Under the pieces are notes generated by a model. That model was not told the origin of the DNA. It made no database searches and saw only the letters and a program-made list of their open reading frames with translations. Below, piece after piece: positions 17,678 through 26,563 of a stretch of DNA of 59,841 nt. The stretch comes from Flavobacterium sp. (GTDB lineage Bacteria > Bacteroidota > Bacteroidia > Flavobacteriales > Flavobacteriaceae): assembly GCF_030146175.1 (NCBI RefSeq), contig NZ_JASLCE010000024.1:1-59841 (forward strand), written 5' to 3'. Position 1 is the first letter of the stretch; each line of letters opens with the position of its first letter. Both the position numbers and the translations under genes were made by a program.

Positions 17678-17700
17678 ACTTTGAAATTCAAAGTACTTTT
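17678..17700 (+). promoter_or_regulatory. second copy of the operator-like repeat, promoter of the coq4-like/creD operon
   Basis: ACTTTG-AAATT-CAAAGT followed by ACTTTT, the same layout as at 16722-16744. Here the left half is part of TAACTTTG, a full TAnnTTTG -7 box, so a protein bound to the repeat would block the polymerase. Confidence 0.68.
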
Positions 17701-17704
17701 AAAT

Positions 17705-18160
17705 ATGAAAGATAAATTATTTGAACTGTTTTACACACTTTCCAAATTACCGTATCAGCACTTTTTTAAAAAGAATGCACCATGGAACGTTACCAAAGAG
17801 GAACTACTCTCCTATCCCGAAAAAACACTAGGAAACGACCTCGGAATATTTTTAACTGCAAATCATTTTACAATGGAACCCAAACTGGAAGACCACGATG
17901 TGATGCACATTCTCACCGGAATCGGAACGTCTGTAAAAGAAGAAATCGCAATGCAATGCTACCTACTCGGCAACGGAAAAAGAAGTGCCTATCTGTTTAT
18001 GGTAGTACTAATCGGAACACTATTTTATTGCTTCGAATTAGCATTCTTCCACTCGTATTACAAACGAGGCCGCAAAGCATTGGCCTTTCATTACCTCGAC
18101 TATTCGAAACTCTTATTACAACCAACCGAAAACATTCGAAAAACTTTTAAAATTCAATAA
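17705..18160 (+). CDS. Coq4-like protein
   Basis: A 151-residue protein resembling the Coq4 family. The key motif is HDVMHILTG (about 64-72), the metal-binding H-D-x-x-H with the following glycine, preceded by a conserved acidic segment and followed by EEIAMQCYLLGNG. A hydrophobic stretch lies at about 100-120. Coq4 acts in ubiquinone synthesis in eukaryotes, but flavobacteria use menaquinone, so the role here is open. ATG 17705 is chosen over TTG 17681, which lies inside the operator. creD follows after 17 bases. Confidence 0.75.
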   Translation: MKDKLFELFYTLSKLPYQHFFKKNAPWNVTKEELLSYPEKTLGNDLGIFLTANHFTMEPKLEDHDVMHILTGIGTSVKEEIAMQCYLLGNGKRSAYLFMVVLIGTLFYCFELAFFHSYYKRGRKALAFHYLDYSKLLLQPTENIRKTFKIQ

Positions 18161-18177
18161 CCTTAAATCAAATCAAC

Positions 18178-19506
18178 ATGGACCATCAATCTGAAAAAGA
18201 CACTTCCAGACCGGAAGTAAACCTCCCAAAAATGCCGACTCCTTTTTTCCAAACGCCAACGGTCAAAATGATCATGATTGGCTTTCTGACGCTGTTTTTA
18301 CTAATACCGCTACAATTTGTCAAAGATTTAATTTCGGAACGTTCACAGCGGAAAAATGAGGTGATTAAAGAAGTGAGTGAAAAATGGGGTAGCAGCGTTT
18401 ATTTTTACGGACCTATTTTAAAAGTACCGTATACCGAAGCCAATAGCCAAACCTATAAATATGCTTATCTGTTTCCGGAAAAACTGGAAAATCAGACGAC
18501 AGTCGAAACCAAACCGTTAAACCGGAATATTTATAACGCCACGGTTTACACGGCCGAAATGAATTTTAAAGGCTCCTATGTAAAACCCGATTTTGACATA
18601 CAGAATATTCCGGCAGGAAACATACATTGGGACAAAGCGACCATCCTGATTCAGACCACCAATCTGAAGAGTATTAAAGATCAAGTCGACATTACATTTG
18701 GTGGCAAACCGTATACCTTCGAACCGATCTACAATAGCAATTCCGGTTATGAAGCACTGGAAACCGCTCCTATCAATATGGCAGGCGCAACTTTTCCAAC
18801 TTCTTTTGATTTTAAAATCAAATACGATGGTAGTCAGCTGATCAAAATTGTACCGATTGGAAAAACGACGGAAATGAGTATGAAATCAAACTGGCATAGC
18901 CCGGGCTTTACCGGAAATTTCCTTCCGAACGATAAAACAAAAGTGATTTCAGATGATGGTTTTCAGGCCAAATGGAAAGTACTGCATATCAACAGAGCGT
19001 TTTCGCAGCAATATTTTAATACTCTACCGGATCTGAGTAAATATGCCTTTGGGGTTAATTTTATTGTGCCTGTTGACGAATATCAAAAAAATGAACGCGT
19101 ATCCAAATACGGCTTCCTGGTGATCGGTCTTACGTTCCTGACATTTTTCCTGATTCAGTCCATCAGTAAAATCCGTATTCATATTTTCCAGTATTGTATG
19201 ATCGGTATTGCGCTGGTATTGTTCTATACGTTGCTTATCGCAATAACCGAGCACAGTAGTTTCCACCTGGCCTATATTCTTTCCGGTCTCGCAGTTGTTC
19301 TGATGATCAGTCTATATTCGTTTTCCATTCTGAAGAATCCTAAATTCCCTTTACTTATCGGTACGTCGCTATCGGCTTTGTATCTGTTTATTTATATTAT
19401 TATTCAAATGGAGAATTATGCCCTTCTTGTAGGCAGTATCGGTTTGTTTATCATCCTTGGACTTGTGATGTACCTTTCCCGAAAAATCGACTGGAACAGC
19501 AATTAA
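18178..19506 (+). CDS. creD: CreD family inner-membrane protein
   Basis: Inner-membrane protein of 442 residues matching CreD: a first helix at about 30-48, a large periplasmic domain (about 60-300, with VYFYGPILKVPYTE and TFPTSFDFKIKYDGS), then a cluster of helices from about 308 to 435. In enterobacteria creD is linked to envelope integrity and beta-lactam/colicin tolerance and is regulated by CreBC; here no CreBC genes are present and a winged-helix regulator replaces them. Last gene of the operon, ended by a hairpin at 19513. Confidence 0.88.
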   Translation: MDHQSEKDTSRPEVNLPKMPTPFFQTPTVKMIMIGFLTLFLLIPLQFVKDLISERSQRKNEVIKEVSEKWGSSVYFYGPILKVPYTEANSQTYKYAYLFPEKLENQTTVETKPLNRNIYNATVYTAEMNFKGSYVKPDFDIQNIPAGNIHWDKATILIQTTNLKSIKDQVDITFGGKPYTFEPIYNSNSGYEALETAPINMAGATFPTSFDFKIKYDGSQLIKIVPIGKTTEMSMKSNWHSPGFTGNFLPNDKTKVISDDGFQAKWKVLHINRAFSQQYFNTLPDLSKYAFGVNFIVPVDEYQKNERVSKYGFLVIGLTFLTFFLIQSISKIRIHIFQYCMIGIALVLFYTLLIAITEHSSFHLAYILSGLAVVLMISLYSFSILKNPKFPLLIGTSLSALYLFIYIIIQMENYALLVGSIGLFIILGLVMYLSRKIDWNSN

Positions 19507-19512
19507 TCCTAT

Positions 19513-19545
19513 AAAAAAAGTCCCGATTTTGTCGGGACTTTACTT
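19513..19545. terminator. bidirectional terminator
   Basis: Ten-base stem AAAGTCCCGA / TCGGGACTTT with a 5-base loop between creD and the convergent PPIase gene. Confidence 0.83.
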
Positions 19546-19549
19546 TTAT

Positions 19550-20650
19550 TTATTGTTTTGCTTTTGGCGCCGGTGGCGTTTCCAACATTTCGATTTCGAA
19601 GATCAAATTGGTGTTTGGCGGGATAATCGCATATCCTCTTTCTCCATAAGCCAAATGTGACGGGATAAAAAGGATCGCTTTATCACCAAATGACATATTT
19701 TCCAATCCTTCGATAAAACCAGGGATCAAACCTTCTTTTTTACCGTAAGGGAAAGGGAATGGCATATACTGATTCGCAGCGGCTCTGTTGGCATCAAGCT
19801 TTCCGAAAGCTTTTGCAACATCTTCGTAGCTGGTATCAAACAAGTCTCCGTTTTCGAAATAACCGGCATAATGTACATATACCTGTGTTCCGGCAGCCGG
19901 TTTTTTACCGTTTCCTTTGTTAACAATAACATATTCCAATCCGGATTGTGTTTTAGTAGCTCCTGTTTTTGCTGCTGCAAATGCCGCTACTTTATCCGTT
20001 TTAATTTTACTTAAACCTTCGGCCAATTTCTTTTGTGCAACCGATTCGGTATCATAATAACCTTTGAATACTTTTGGCGCGTCGAATTTTTTAGCGTCTT
20101 TTCCAACACGGATAATTGTGATTTTTTTGATCACATCGTTTTGCTCGATCTTATTTACAACATCCATACCTTGAACCACTTCTCCGAAAACACTGTGTTT
20201 TCCGTCTAACCATGGCGTAGCTTTGTGCGTAATAAAAAACTGACTTCCGTTTGTACCCGGTCCGGCATTGGCCATCGATAAGATTCCCGCTTTGGTATGT
20301 TTTAATTCCGGTGCGATTTCATCTTTAAATTTATAACCTGGTCCACCTTCTCCATTTCCGTCCGGATCACCACCCTGAATCATAAAATCTTTGATCACAC
20401 GGTGAAATTTAACGTCATTATAAAACGGTTTCCCTTTGAATTTATCTTTTACAAAAGGATTTTTACCTTCGGCTAACGATACAAAATTCGCTACGGTAAC
20501 CGGCGTTTTCTGGTATTCTAATTTAACGATTATGTTACCTTTATTTGTCTCGATATCGGCATAAAGCCCGTCGCCTAACTTATCGTAAGATGACGTACAA
20601 GAGCTAAATAATGCAACAAGGCCTAAAAATAAACTTGTCATTGATTTCAT
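19550..20650 (-). CDS. cyclophilin-FKBP fusion peptidyl-prolyl isomerase, lipoprotein
   Basis: A 366-residue lipoprotein (lipobox LFSSC, Cys 18) joining two unrelated prolyl isomerases. Residues about 30-205 are cyclophilin: [37 protein letters not shown]. Residues about 235-358 are [57 protein letters not shown]. Probably a periplasmic chaperone anchored in a membrane, helping fold exported proteins. Last gene of the nrnA-gldI-PPIase operon, 20 bases after gldI. Confidence 0.92.
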   Translation of the reverse strand: MKSMTSLFLGLVALFSSCTSSYDKLGDGLYADIETNKGNIIVKLEYQKTPVTVANFVSLAEGKNPFVKDKFKGKPFYNDVKFHRVIKDFMIQGGDPDGNGEGGPGYKFKDEIAPELKHTKAGILSMANAGPGTNGSQFFITHKATPWLDGKHSVFGEVVQGMDVVNKIEQNDVIKKITIIRVGKDAKKFDAPKVFKGYYDTESVAQKKLAEGLSKIKTDKVAAFAAAKTGATKTQSGLEYVIVNKGNGKKPAAGTQVYVHYAGYFENGDLFDTSYEDVAKAFGKLDANRAAANQYMPFPFPYGKKEGLIPGFIEGLENMSFGDKAILFIPSHLAYGERGYAIIPPNTNLIFEIEMLETPPAPKAKQ

Positions 20651-20670
20651 TTTTAAATTGATAATTATTA

Positions 20671-21279
20671 CTAGTTTTCGGGTTGGTTTTTTGTATTTTC
20701 AGTTTCGGTTTTCGGAGCCGGCTTGCTTTTTTCGGAAGCACCCGGTTTTAAATCGGTCAATGTAACCGTACAGATTAACGGTTGATTGGTGCCGATTTTA
20801 TCATTATCCCCGTGATAGCCATATGCCATATGCGACGGAAATAAGAACGTTACCTTTTCTCCTTTTTTCATCAGTTTGATTCCATCGCGAAGTCCCATCA
20901 TGATGTTTTGTTTGTCCACATGATATACCTGCGATTTTAAATCGGCTTCCGAATAAATCAGTTTACCGTCCAGGTCGCTGATGTTATAATCAAAATAAGC
21001 GATATCGCCTTTTTTAGGCGTCAGGGTTTCTTTATCATTTTTGATATCATATCGATACCAGTATCCTTTGGCTGAAGCAACATAGGCCTTTGCGGTATCT
21101 TTACTGATCACCGCCTCGATAAGCGATTCTTCATTGGCGATCAGTTTTTTATTTCGCTTGATCGATTCTTTGATAAAAGTCCCCGAACTATGCGAAATCG
21201 GATGCCGTGCCTGTTGTTGAGAACAGCTTGTAAAAGCAAATCCCAAAACGGCCAGCACTAAAAAATAGATTCTTTTCAT
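20671..21279 (-). CDS. gldI: gliding motility lipoprotein, FKBP-type isomerase GldI
   Basis: A 202-residue lipoprotein (lipobox FTSC, Cys 19) with an FKBP-type domain (about 85-180: [48 protein letters not shown]). It matches GldI, required for gliding in Flavobacterium johnsoniae and thought to help fold gliding/T9SS proteins. The C-terminal tail is rich in K, T, P and E. It lies between nrnA (three bases upstream) and the larger PPIase. Confidence 0.88.
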   Translation of the reverse strand: MKRIYFLVLAVLGFAFTSCSQQQARHPISHSSGTFIKESIKRNKKLIANEESLIEAVISKDTAKAYVASAKGYWYRYDIKNDKETLTPKKGDIAYFDYNISDLDGKLIYSEADLKSQVYHVDKQNIMMGLRDGIKLMKKGEKVTFLFPSHMAYGYHGDNDKIGTNQPLICTVTLTDLKPGASEKSKPAPKTETENTKNQPEN

Positions 21280-21282
21280 AAG

Positions 21283-22299
21283 TTATGTTGTCTTTTCAGA
21301 CGCTAAAATAGCAATAAATTGTTGTATCGTTTCGTCTAATGGTAAAAAGGATTTTCCGCCGGCCGCATTGATATGTCCGCCGCCGTTGAAATGTTCGCGG
21401 GCAAATTGGTTTACATCAAAACCACCTTGCGAACGGAACGATATCTTAACAATCCCCTCTTCTCTGTTTTCGATAAAAATAGCCGTAAAATCGATTCCTT
21501 TAATCGATAGTCCGTAGTTTACTATTCCTTCGGTATCACCTTTCACATAATGAAACTGATCCAATTCGTCCTGACTTAAAGTGATATAAGACGTTTTGTA
21601 TTCCGGTAACAGTTTCAGGTTTTGCAAACCGCGTCCTAATAACTGCAAACGGTTATAGGAGCTTGTATCGAACAACAGGTTATGAATCTTACTGTTTTCT
21701 ACACCACGGTCGATCAGATCGGCTACAACACGATGTGTCGTACTGGTTGTAAGCGGGAATCGGAATGAACCCGAATCGGTTACAATTCCGGTATAAATAC
21801 AGGTTGCCACCGTCTTATTGATCAAATCGGAATATCCCAATTCGGTTAAAAACGTATACACCATTTCGCAGGTAGAACCGTAACTCGTATCGGAAAACGT
21901 ATATTTTGCATAGGCATCCGGCAACTGATGATGATCGATCATGATGAATAATTTTTCCGTCAACGTTTTCAGGAAATTTTCCATCTGTTCACCGGTTCGG
22001 TGCAGCGCGTTAAAATCTAATGTAAAAACAATATCCGCCTCGTTTATCAGCGTTTCACAGGTTTTTTTCTGGGTTTCAAAAACCCGAACCGTATCGGCTC
22101 CCGGAAGCCAGTTTAAAAAATCCGGAAATTCATTGGGCGCTATGACAACCGCCTTATGGCCCAGTTGTAAAAAAGTGTGGTACAATGCCAGTGTCGACCC
22201 CATAGCGTCTCCGTCCGGATTTCGATGGGGAATGATCGCGATTTTTTTTGGCGAGGCCAATAACGTATGGATCGCTTCCATTTCATTTTTATTCATCAT
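21283..22299 (-). CDS. nrnA: DHH family phosphoesterase, NrnA-like
   Basis: A 338-residue DHH/DHHA1 phosphoesterase that in relatives degrades short oligoribonucleotides and 3'-phosphoadenosine 5'-phosphate. Metal-binding motifs: HRNPDGDAMGS (about 23-33), FTLDFN (about 92-97), MIDHHQLPD (about 117-125, the DHH), and DHHA1 GGGHINAAGG near 310. It is the first gene of the operon with gldI, an arrangement known from flavobacteria. Start could be either of two adjacent ATGs. Confidence 0.88.
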   Translation of the reverse strand: MMNKNEMEAIHTLLASPKKIAIIPHRNPDGDAMGSTLALYHTFLQLGHKAVVIAPNEFPDFLNWLPGADTVRVFETQKKTCETLINEADIVFTLDFNALHRTGEQMENFLKTLTEKLFIMIDHHQLPDAYAKYTFSDTSYGSTCEMVYTFLTELGYSDLINKTVATCIYTGIVTDSGSFRFPLTTSTTHRVVADLIDRGVENSKIHNLLFDTSSYNRLQLLGRGLQNLKLLPEYKTSYITLSQDELDQFHYVKGDTEGIVNYGLSIKGIDFTAIFIENREEGIVKISFRSQGGFDVNQFAREHFNGGGHINAAGGKSFLPLDETIQQFIAILASEKTT

Positions 22300-22438
22300 G
22301 CTGCGAATTTACATTTTTTTGGTTCACAAAAGGGTTAGTATTTCCTTAAAAATAAAGGTTTCGAAAAAACCGATAAAATAATACGGCATTCCGGACGTTT
22401 TTTTTGTATTATTGTCCCCATTAAAGCATAGTACTAAA

Positions 22439-22858
22439 ATGAAAACGATTCGAAAAGCCCTACTTTTTTTACTGTTTCTATCCGGAAGCAGTCAGCTTTA
22501 TAGTCAGGATTACCGTTTTGTCACGACCGGTGTCAGCGTGGCCGAAAAAGATAAAAAAGGAAAATGGAGCGATTATACCGAATTCCGTAAAGCGGAAATC
22601 ATTATCGATCTGAATACTCAAAAAAACCGGATTATGGTTTATTCCAACGTCGAACAGTTGTTTAAAATCATTAAATATTTCGATGTTAAATCTACCCCTA
22701 CCGACGACATTGCTTCTTTTCAATGTGTCACCAACGAAGGAGATGATTGTACGATTGCTATTTACACCCGTAAAAAACAAGGTAACCGCAAACAATTATA
22801 CATCTATTACAACGACCGGATTGTGGTTTACAACATGAAATATCTAAAAGATAAATAA
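22439..22858 (+). CDS. secreted hypothetical protein
   Basis: A 139-residue protein with a signal peptide (MKTIRKALLFLL ... SSQLYSQ, cleavage near residue 22). The mature domain is short and beta-rich: RFVTTGVSVAEKDKKGKWSD, then KAEIIIDLNTQKNRIMVYSN. No family recognised. Divergent from nrnA and ended by a strong hairpin. Start ATG 22439 chosen because it gives a regular signal peptide; a longer reading adds nine residues without a reason. Confidence 0.62.
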   Translation: MKTIRKALLFLLFLSGSSQLYSQDYRFVTTGVSVAEKDKKGKWSDYTEFRKAEIIIDLNTQKNRIMVYSNVEQLFKIIKYFDVKSTPTDDIASFQCVTNEGDDCTIAIYTRKKQGNRKQLYIYYNDRIVVYNMKYLKDK

Positions 22859-22859
22859 T

Positions 22860-22896
22860 AAAAAAAAGAGCTGTCAAATGACAGCTCTTTTTTTTA
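22860..22896. terminator. bidirectional terminator
   Basis: Twelve-base stem AAAGAGCTGTCA / TGACAGCTCTTT with A- and T-tracts, between convergent genes. Confidence 0.85.
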
Positions 22897-22909
22897 TTTC
22901 AATTTCCAA

Positions 22910-23977
22910 TTACAGGAACATTTTCAAAATATAATACATTATTGCCGCGATCAGGGCCGAAACCGGGATCGTAAGAATCCAGGCCCATAACAGGTTAATC
23001 GTTACACCCCATCGTACCGCTGAAATACGTTTTGTAATTCCAACCCCGATAATCGAACCGGTAATGGTGTGTGTCGTTGATACCGGAACTCCCATATGCT
23101 CGGTTAAATATAAGGTAACCGCACCGGCAGTCTCGGCTGCAACACCTTCAAGAGGCGTTACTTTGGTAATTTTAGATCCCATGGTTTTAACGATCTTCCA
23201 TCCACCACTTAGCGTTCCCAAACCGATCGCCAGGAAACTCACAAAAGGAACCCAGGCCCAATCTTCCACAAAGTGTGCAAAACGGTGGCTCGAATCCAAA
23301 GCAGTATAGGCTACGTCACCAATATTCATATGATAACAGATTACAGCAGCTCCGATGATCCCCATAACTTTCTGAGCATCATTCCCTCCGTGTCCTAAAC
23401 TAAATAAGGCCGAAGATACTAACTGTAATTTTTTAAACCACTTATCAGCTTTATGCGGATTGGCCTTTCGGCAGATGTTCATAATTAAAATGGTAATCAG
23501 ATAGGCGATAAGCATACCGATTAACGGGGCACAGAAAATAAACAGGAACGTTGGGATTACTTTGGCGTAGTTAATTACGTCTATTCCGTTATCGGATAAA
23601 GCGCCGGCATGTGCCAGTGCTGCTCCCATAAATCCTCCCAATAAGGTGTGGGATGAAGAAGACGGAATTCCAAGCTTCCAGGTTAGTAAGTTCCAGATAA
23701 TTGCTGCGATAAGTCCGGCCAGAATCACTTCCAGCGTGATAAAGTTTTCGTTAACCGATTTGGCGATGGTGTTACCAATCTTAAATTCACCGATCCAGTA
23801 CATGGAGATAAAATAAGCTGCGAAGTTAAAAGCCGCCGCCCATAATACCGCCTGAAAGGGCGTCAGTACTTTTGTTGCCACGATGGTCGCAATCGAGTTG
23901 GCCGCATCGTGAAAACCGTTGATATAATCAAAAATCAGTGCTAATACAATGATAATGACAAGTAATGTAAAATCCAT
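22910..23977 (-). CDS. inorganic phosphate transporter, PiT family
   Basis: Inner-membrane carrier of 355 residues that imports phosphate with a cation. The two family repeats are visible: GFHDAANSIATIVATKV (about 21-37) and the internal repeat LGHGGNDAQKVMGIIGAA (about 196-213), plus VSTTHTITGSIIGVG near 302. About ten helices. It follows the DUF47 gene by 31 bases, the usual pairing of Pit carriers with a PhoU-like partner. Confidence 0.93.
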   Translation of the reverse strand: MDFTLLVIIIVLALIFDYINGFHDAANSIATIVATKVLTPFQAVLWAAAFNFAAYFISMYWIGEFKIGNTIAKSVNENFITLEVILAGLIAAIIWNLLTWKLGIPSSSSHTLLGGFMGAALAHAGALSDNGIDVINYAKVIPTFLFIFCAPLIGMLIAYLITILIMNICRKANPHKADKWFKKLQLVSSALFSLGHGGNDAQKVMGIIGAAVICYHMNIGDVAYTALDSSHRFAHFVEDWAWVPFVSFLAIGLGTLSGGWKIVKTMGSKITKVTPLEGVAAETAGAVTLYLTEHMGVPVSTTHTITGSIIGVGITKRISAVRWGVTINLLWAWILTIPVSALIAAIMYYILKMFL

Positions 23978-24008
23978 ACGATTTATTTTCTGGGGGTGAT
24001 GACTGTTG

Positions 24009-24653
24009 TTATGAATATTTAACCGTTACCGATTCTAAAACATTGGCAACACTCTTACACTTGTCGGAAGCAGTCTCTAATGCCGATAATACTTCTTTGT
24101 ATTTGATGATATTTTTAGCATCGGTTTCGTTTTCGAAAATATCCGCTACGGCTTTATCGAATACGTTATCCGCTTTACTTTCCAGTTTGTTGATTTTTTT
24201 ACAAGCATCAGCAATGGCTTTTAAGTTTTTAAGGTCTTTTAATTCCTTAATTGCATTTCCGATATGCTGACAAGCTTCCAAATTGATTTCCGTTAATTTA
24301 CGGATCGATTTTGTAATTTTTTCTACCTGATACAAACGCATTCTACTTGCCGCTCCGTGCATATAATCGGCTACGTCATCGATAGCAGTGATCAAAGCGT
24401 GGATATCTTCACGGTCGAATGGCGTGATAAAGTTACGGCTTAATTCCAGGTTTGTTTTATGGGTAATTTCTTCGATGTTAGCTTCTAACTCTTCAATCTT
24501 TTTGAAGTACTCTTCTCTTTCATTTTTCGGTGCATTTACTGCTTCGTGAAGGGTTTCTGCCAATTGAATCAGGTTAATAGAAGCCTGCTCAAAAAGAGGA
24601 AAGAATTTCTTATCTTTCGGTACTAAAAACTGGAAAATGTTGTTTAATGACAT
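24009..24653 (-). CDS. DUF47 family (PhoU-like) protein
   Basis: A 214-residue all-helical cytoplasmic protein of the DUF47 family, structurally related to PhoU. It begins SLNNIFQFLVPKDKKFFPLFEQAS, the family hallmark, and contains the acidic E-x-x-x-D region FITPFDREDIHALITAIDDVADY (about 97-119) that binds metal in relatives. It is the first gene of an operon with the Pit transporter and probably modulates it. ATG 24653 is taken rather than the adjacent ATG three bases upstream. Confidence 0.88.
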   Translation of the reverse strand: MSLNNIFQFLVPKDKKFFPLFEQASINLIQLAETLHEAVNAPKNEREEYFKKIEELEANIEEITHKTNLELSRNFITPFDREDIHALITAIDDVADYMHGAASRMRLYQVEKITKSIRKLTEINLEACQHIGNAIKELKDLKNLKAIADACKKINKLESKADNVFDKAVADIFENETDAKNIIKYKEVLSALETASDKCKSVANVLESVTVKYS

Positions 24654-24830
24654 CATATGTTAATTTAATGACGCGAAATTACCCTTGTAATGTTAAGCTA
24701 ACGTTAACTAAATAACAATTCATGTTTAATTAATCCCCTTCAAAAACTTCAATAGACACCCACTTTTTTATTGGTAATTAAATCGTAAATTAGCGCTCCA
24801 ACAAACAAACTCAAAGCGAAACAACATATA

Positions 24831-26459
24831 ATGGACTTAAACTTCAACAAAAACGAAGATCATAACAAGCTTTTAGTCTCCGAATTAAAACAAAATTTAG
24901 CAAAAGTAAAGCTCGGAGGTGGCGAAAAACGAATTGCAAAATTACACGCCGAAGGCAAAATGACAGCCCGTGAGCGTATCGATTATTTATTGGACGAAAA
25001 GTCAAAAAGTGTCGAAATCGGTGCTTTTGTAGGCGACGGAATGTATAAAGAACACGGCGGATGTCCATCCGGTGGTGTGGTTGTCAAAATCGGATATATC
25101 AAAGGAAAACAATGTATTGTTGTTGCCAATGATGCTACCGTAAAAGCCGGAGCCTGGTTTCCGATTACCGCGAAAAAGAACCTGAGAGCACAGGAAATCG
25201 CAATGGAAAACAAATTGCCGATTATTTATCTGGTGGATAGTGCCGGAGTATACCTTCCGATGCAGGATGAGATTTTCCCCGATAAAGAACACTTTGGTCG
25301 TATTTTCCGTAATAATGCCATCATGAGTAGCATGGGAATCACCCAAATCGCTGCCGTAATGGGAAGCTGTGTTGCCGGTGGTGCGTATCTTCCGATTATG
25401 AGTGATGAAGCCCTGATTGTAGACAAAACCGGAAGTATTTTCCTGGCCGGAAGTTACCTGGTTAAGGCTGCTATTGGCGAAACGATTGATAACGAAACGC
25501 TGGGTGGCGCAACAACGCATTGCGAAATTTCAGGAGTAACCGACTATAAAGCCAAAGATGACAAAGATGCTTTGGATACGATTAAAAACATTGTAGGTAA
25601 GATTGGTGATTTCGAAAAAGCCGGATACAACCGTGAAAAACCGGCCAAACCTGCTTTGGATGAAAACGAAATTTACGGTATCCTACCGAAAGCGCGTTCC
25701 GAACAATACGATATGATGGACATCATTAATCGTTTAGTAGACAATTCGGAATTCGACGAATATAAAGCCGGGTACGGACAAACGATTATTACCGGTTATG
25801 CCCGTATTGACGGTTGGGCTGTTGGAATTGTAGCCAACCAACGTAAAGTGGTTAAAACCAAAAAAGGCGAAATGCAATTTGGTGGTGTTATTTATTCCGA
25901 CAGTGCCGATAAAGCAACCCGTTTTATTGCCAACTGTAACCAGAAAAAAATCCCGTTGGTATTCCTTCAGGATGTAACCGGATTTATGGTAGGTTCCAAA
26001 TCCGAACATGGCGGTATTATTAAAGACGGTGCCAAAATGGTAAATGCCGTATCCAACTCCGTTGTTCCGAAATTTACCGTAGTGGTAGGAAACTCCTATG
26101 GTGCCGGAAATTATGCGATGTGTGGAAAGGCTTACGATCCAAGATTGATCTTCGCCTGGCCAAGTGCCGAACTAGCCGTTATGGGCGGTGCGCAGGCAGC
26201 CAAAGTGTTATTACAAATTGAAGCGTCTTCGCTAAAAGCCAAAGGAGAAGAACTGACTCCGGAAAAAGAAGCCGAGATGTTCGACAAAATCAAAGCGCGT
26301 TACGATGCGCAGGTATCGCCTTATTATGCCGCTTCACGACTTTGGACCGATGCTATTATCGATCCGTTGGATACCCGTAAATGGATTTCCATGGGAATCG
26401 AAGCTGCCAACCACGCTCCTATTGAAAAACCGTTTAACCTTGGCGTAATCCAGGTTTAA
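24831..26459 (+). CDS. acyl-CoA carboxylase carboxyltransferase (beta) subunit
   Basis: A 542-residue cytoplasmic carboxyltransferase of the propionyl/methylcrotonyl-CoA carboxylase beta type. It moves carboxyl from carboxybiotin to an acyl-CoA. N-terminal half: MTARERIDYLLDE, VDSAGVYLPMQDEIFPD (oxyanion/CoA region), GSCVAGGAYLPIMSDE. C-terminal half: FLQDVTGFMVGSKSEHGGIIKDGAKM and VVGNSYGAGNYAMCGKAYDPR. VDSAGVYLPMQDE and the loop after it resemble methylcrotonyl-CoA carboxylase more than propionyl-CoA carboxylase, but the substrate is not certain. The biotin-carrying alpha subunit is not in this window. Confidence 0.9.
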   Translation: MDLNFNKNEDHNKLLVSELKQNLAKVKLGGGEKRIAKLHAEGKMTARERIDYLLDEKSKSVEIGAFVGDGMYKEHGGCPSGGVVVKIGYIKGKQCIVVANDATVKAGAWFPITAKKNLRAQEIAMENKLPIIYLVDSAGVYLPMQDEIFPDKEHFGRIFRNNAIMSSMGITQIAAVMGSCVAGGAYLPIMSDEALIVDKTGSIFLAGSYLVKAAIGETIDNETLGGATTHCEISGVTDYKAKDDKDALDTIKNIVGKIGDFEKAGYNREKPAKPALDENEIYGILPKARSEQYDMMDIINRLVDNSEFDEYKAGYGQTIITGYARIDGWAVGIVANQRKVVKTKKGEMQFGGVIYSDSADKATRFIANCNQKKIPLVFLQDVTGFMVGSKSEHGGIIKDGAKMVNAVSNSVVPKFTVVVGNSYGAGNYAMCGKAYDPRLIFAWPSAELAVMGGAQAAKVLLQIEASSLKAKGEELTPEKEAEMFDKIKARYDAQVSPYYAASRLWTDAIIDPLDTRKWISMGIEAANHAPIEKPFNLGVIQV

Positions 26460-26480
26460 CACAACATATTGTAACAATTT

Positions 26481-26519
26481 TAAAAATCTACTACTTATTC
26501 GTAAGCAGTAGATTTTTTA
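26481..26519 (+). terminator. terminator after the carboxylase gene
   Basis: Stem AAAAATCTACT / AGTAGATTTTT with an inner TTA-TTCG-TAA helix and a T-tract. Confidence 0.8.
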
Positions 26520-26563
26520 TTTATGCTACCGTTTTCTTTACCCGGATTAAAATCAATACGACT

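Noticed and set aside
9620..24653. A phosphate-acquisition regulon (porin O/P, Pit, endonuclease)
   Set aside because: The genes are scattered over the window and no common promoter motif was seen.
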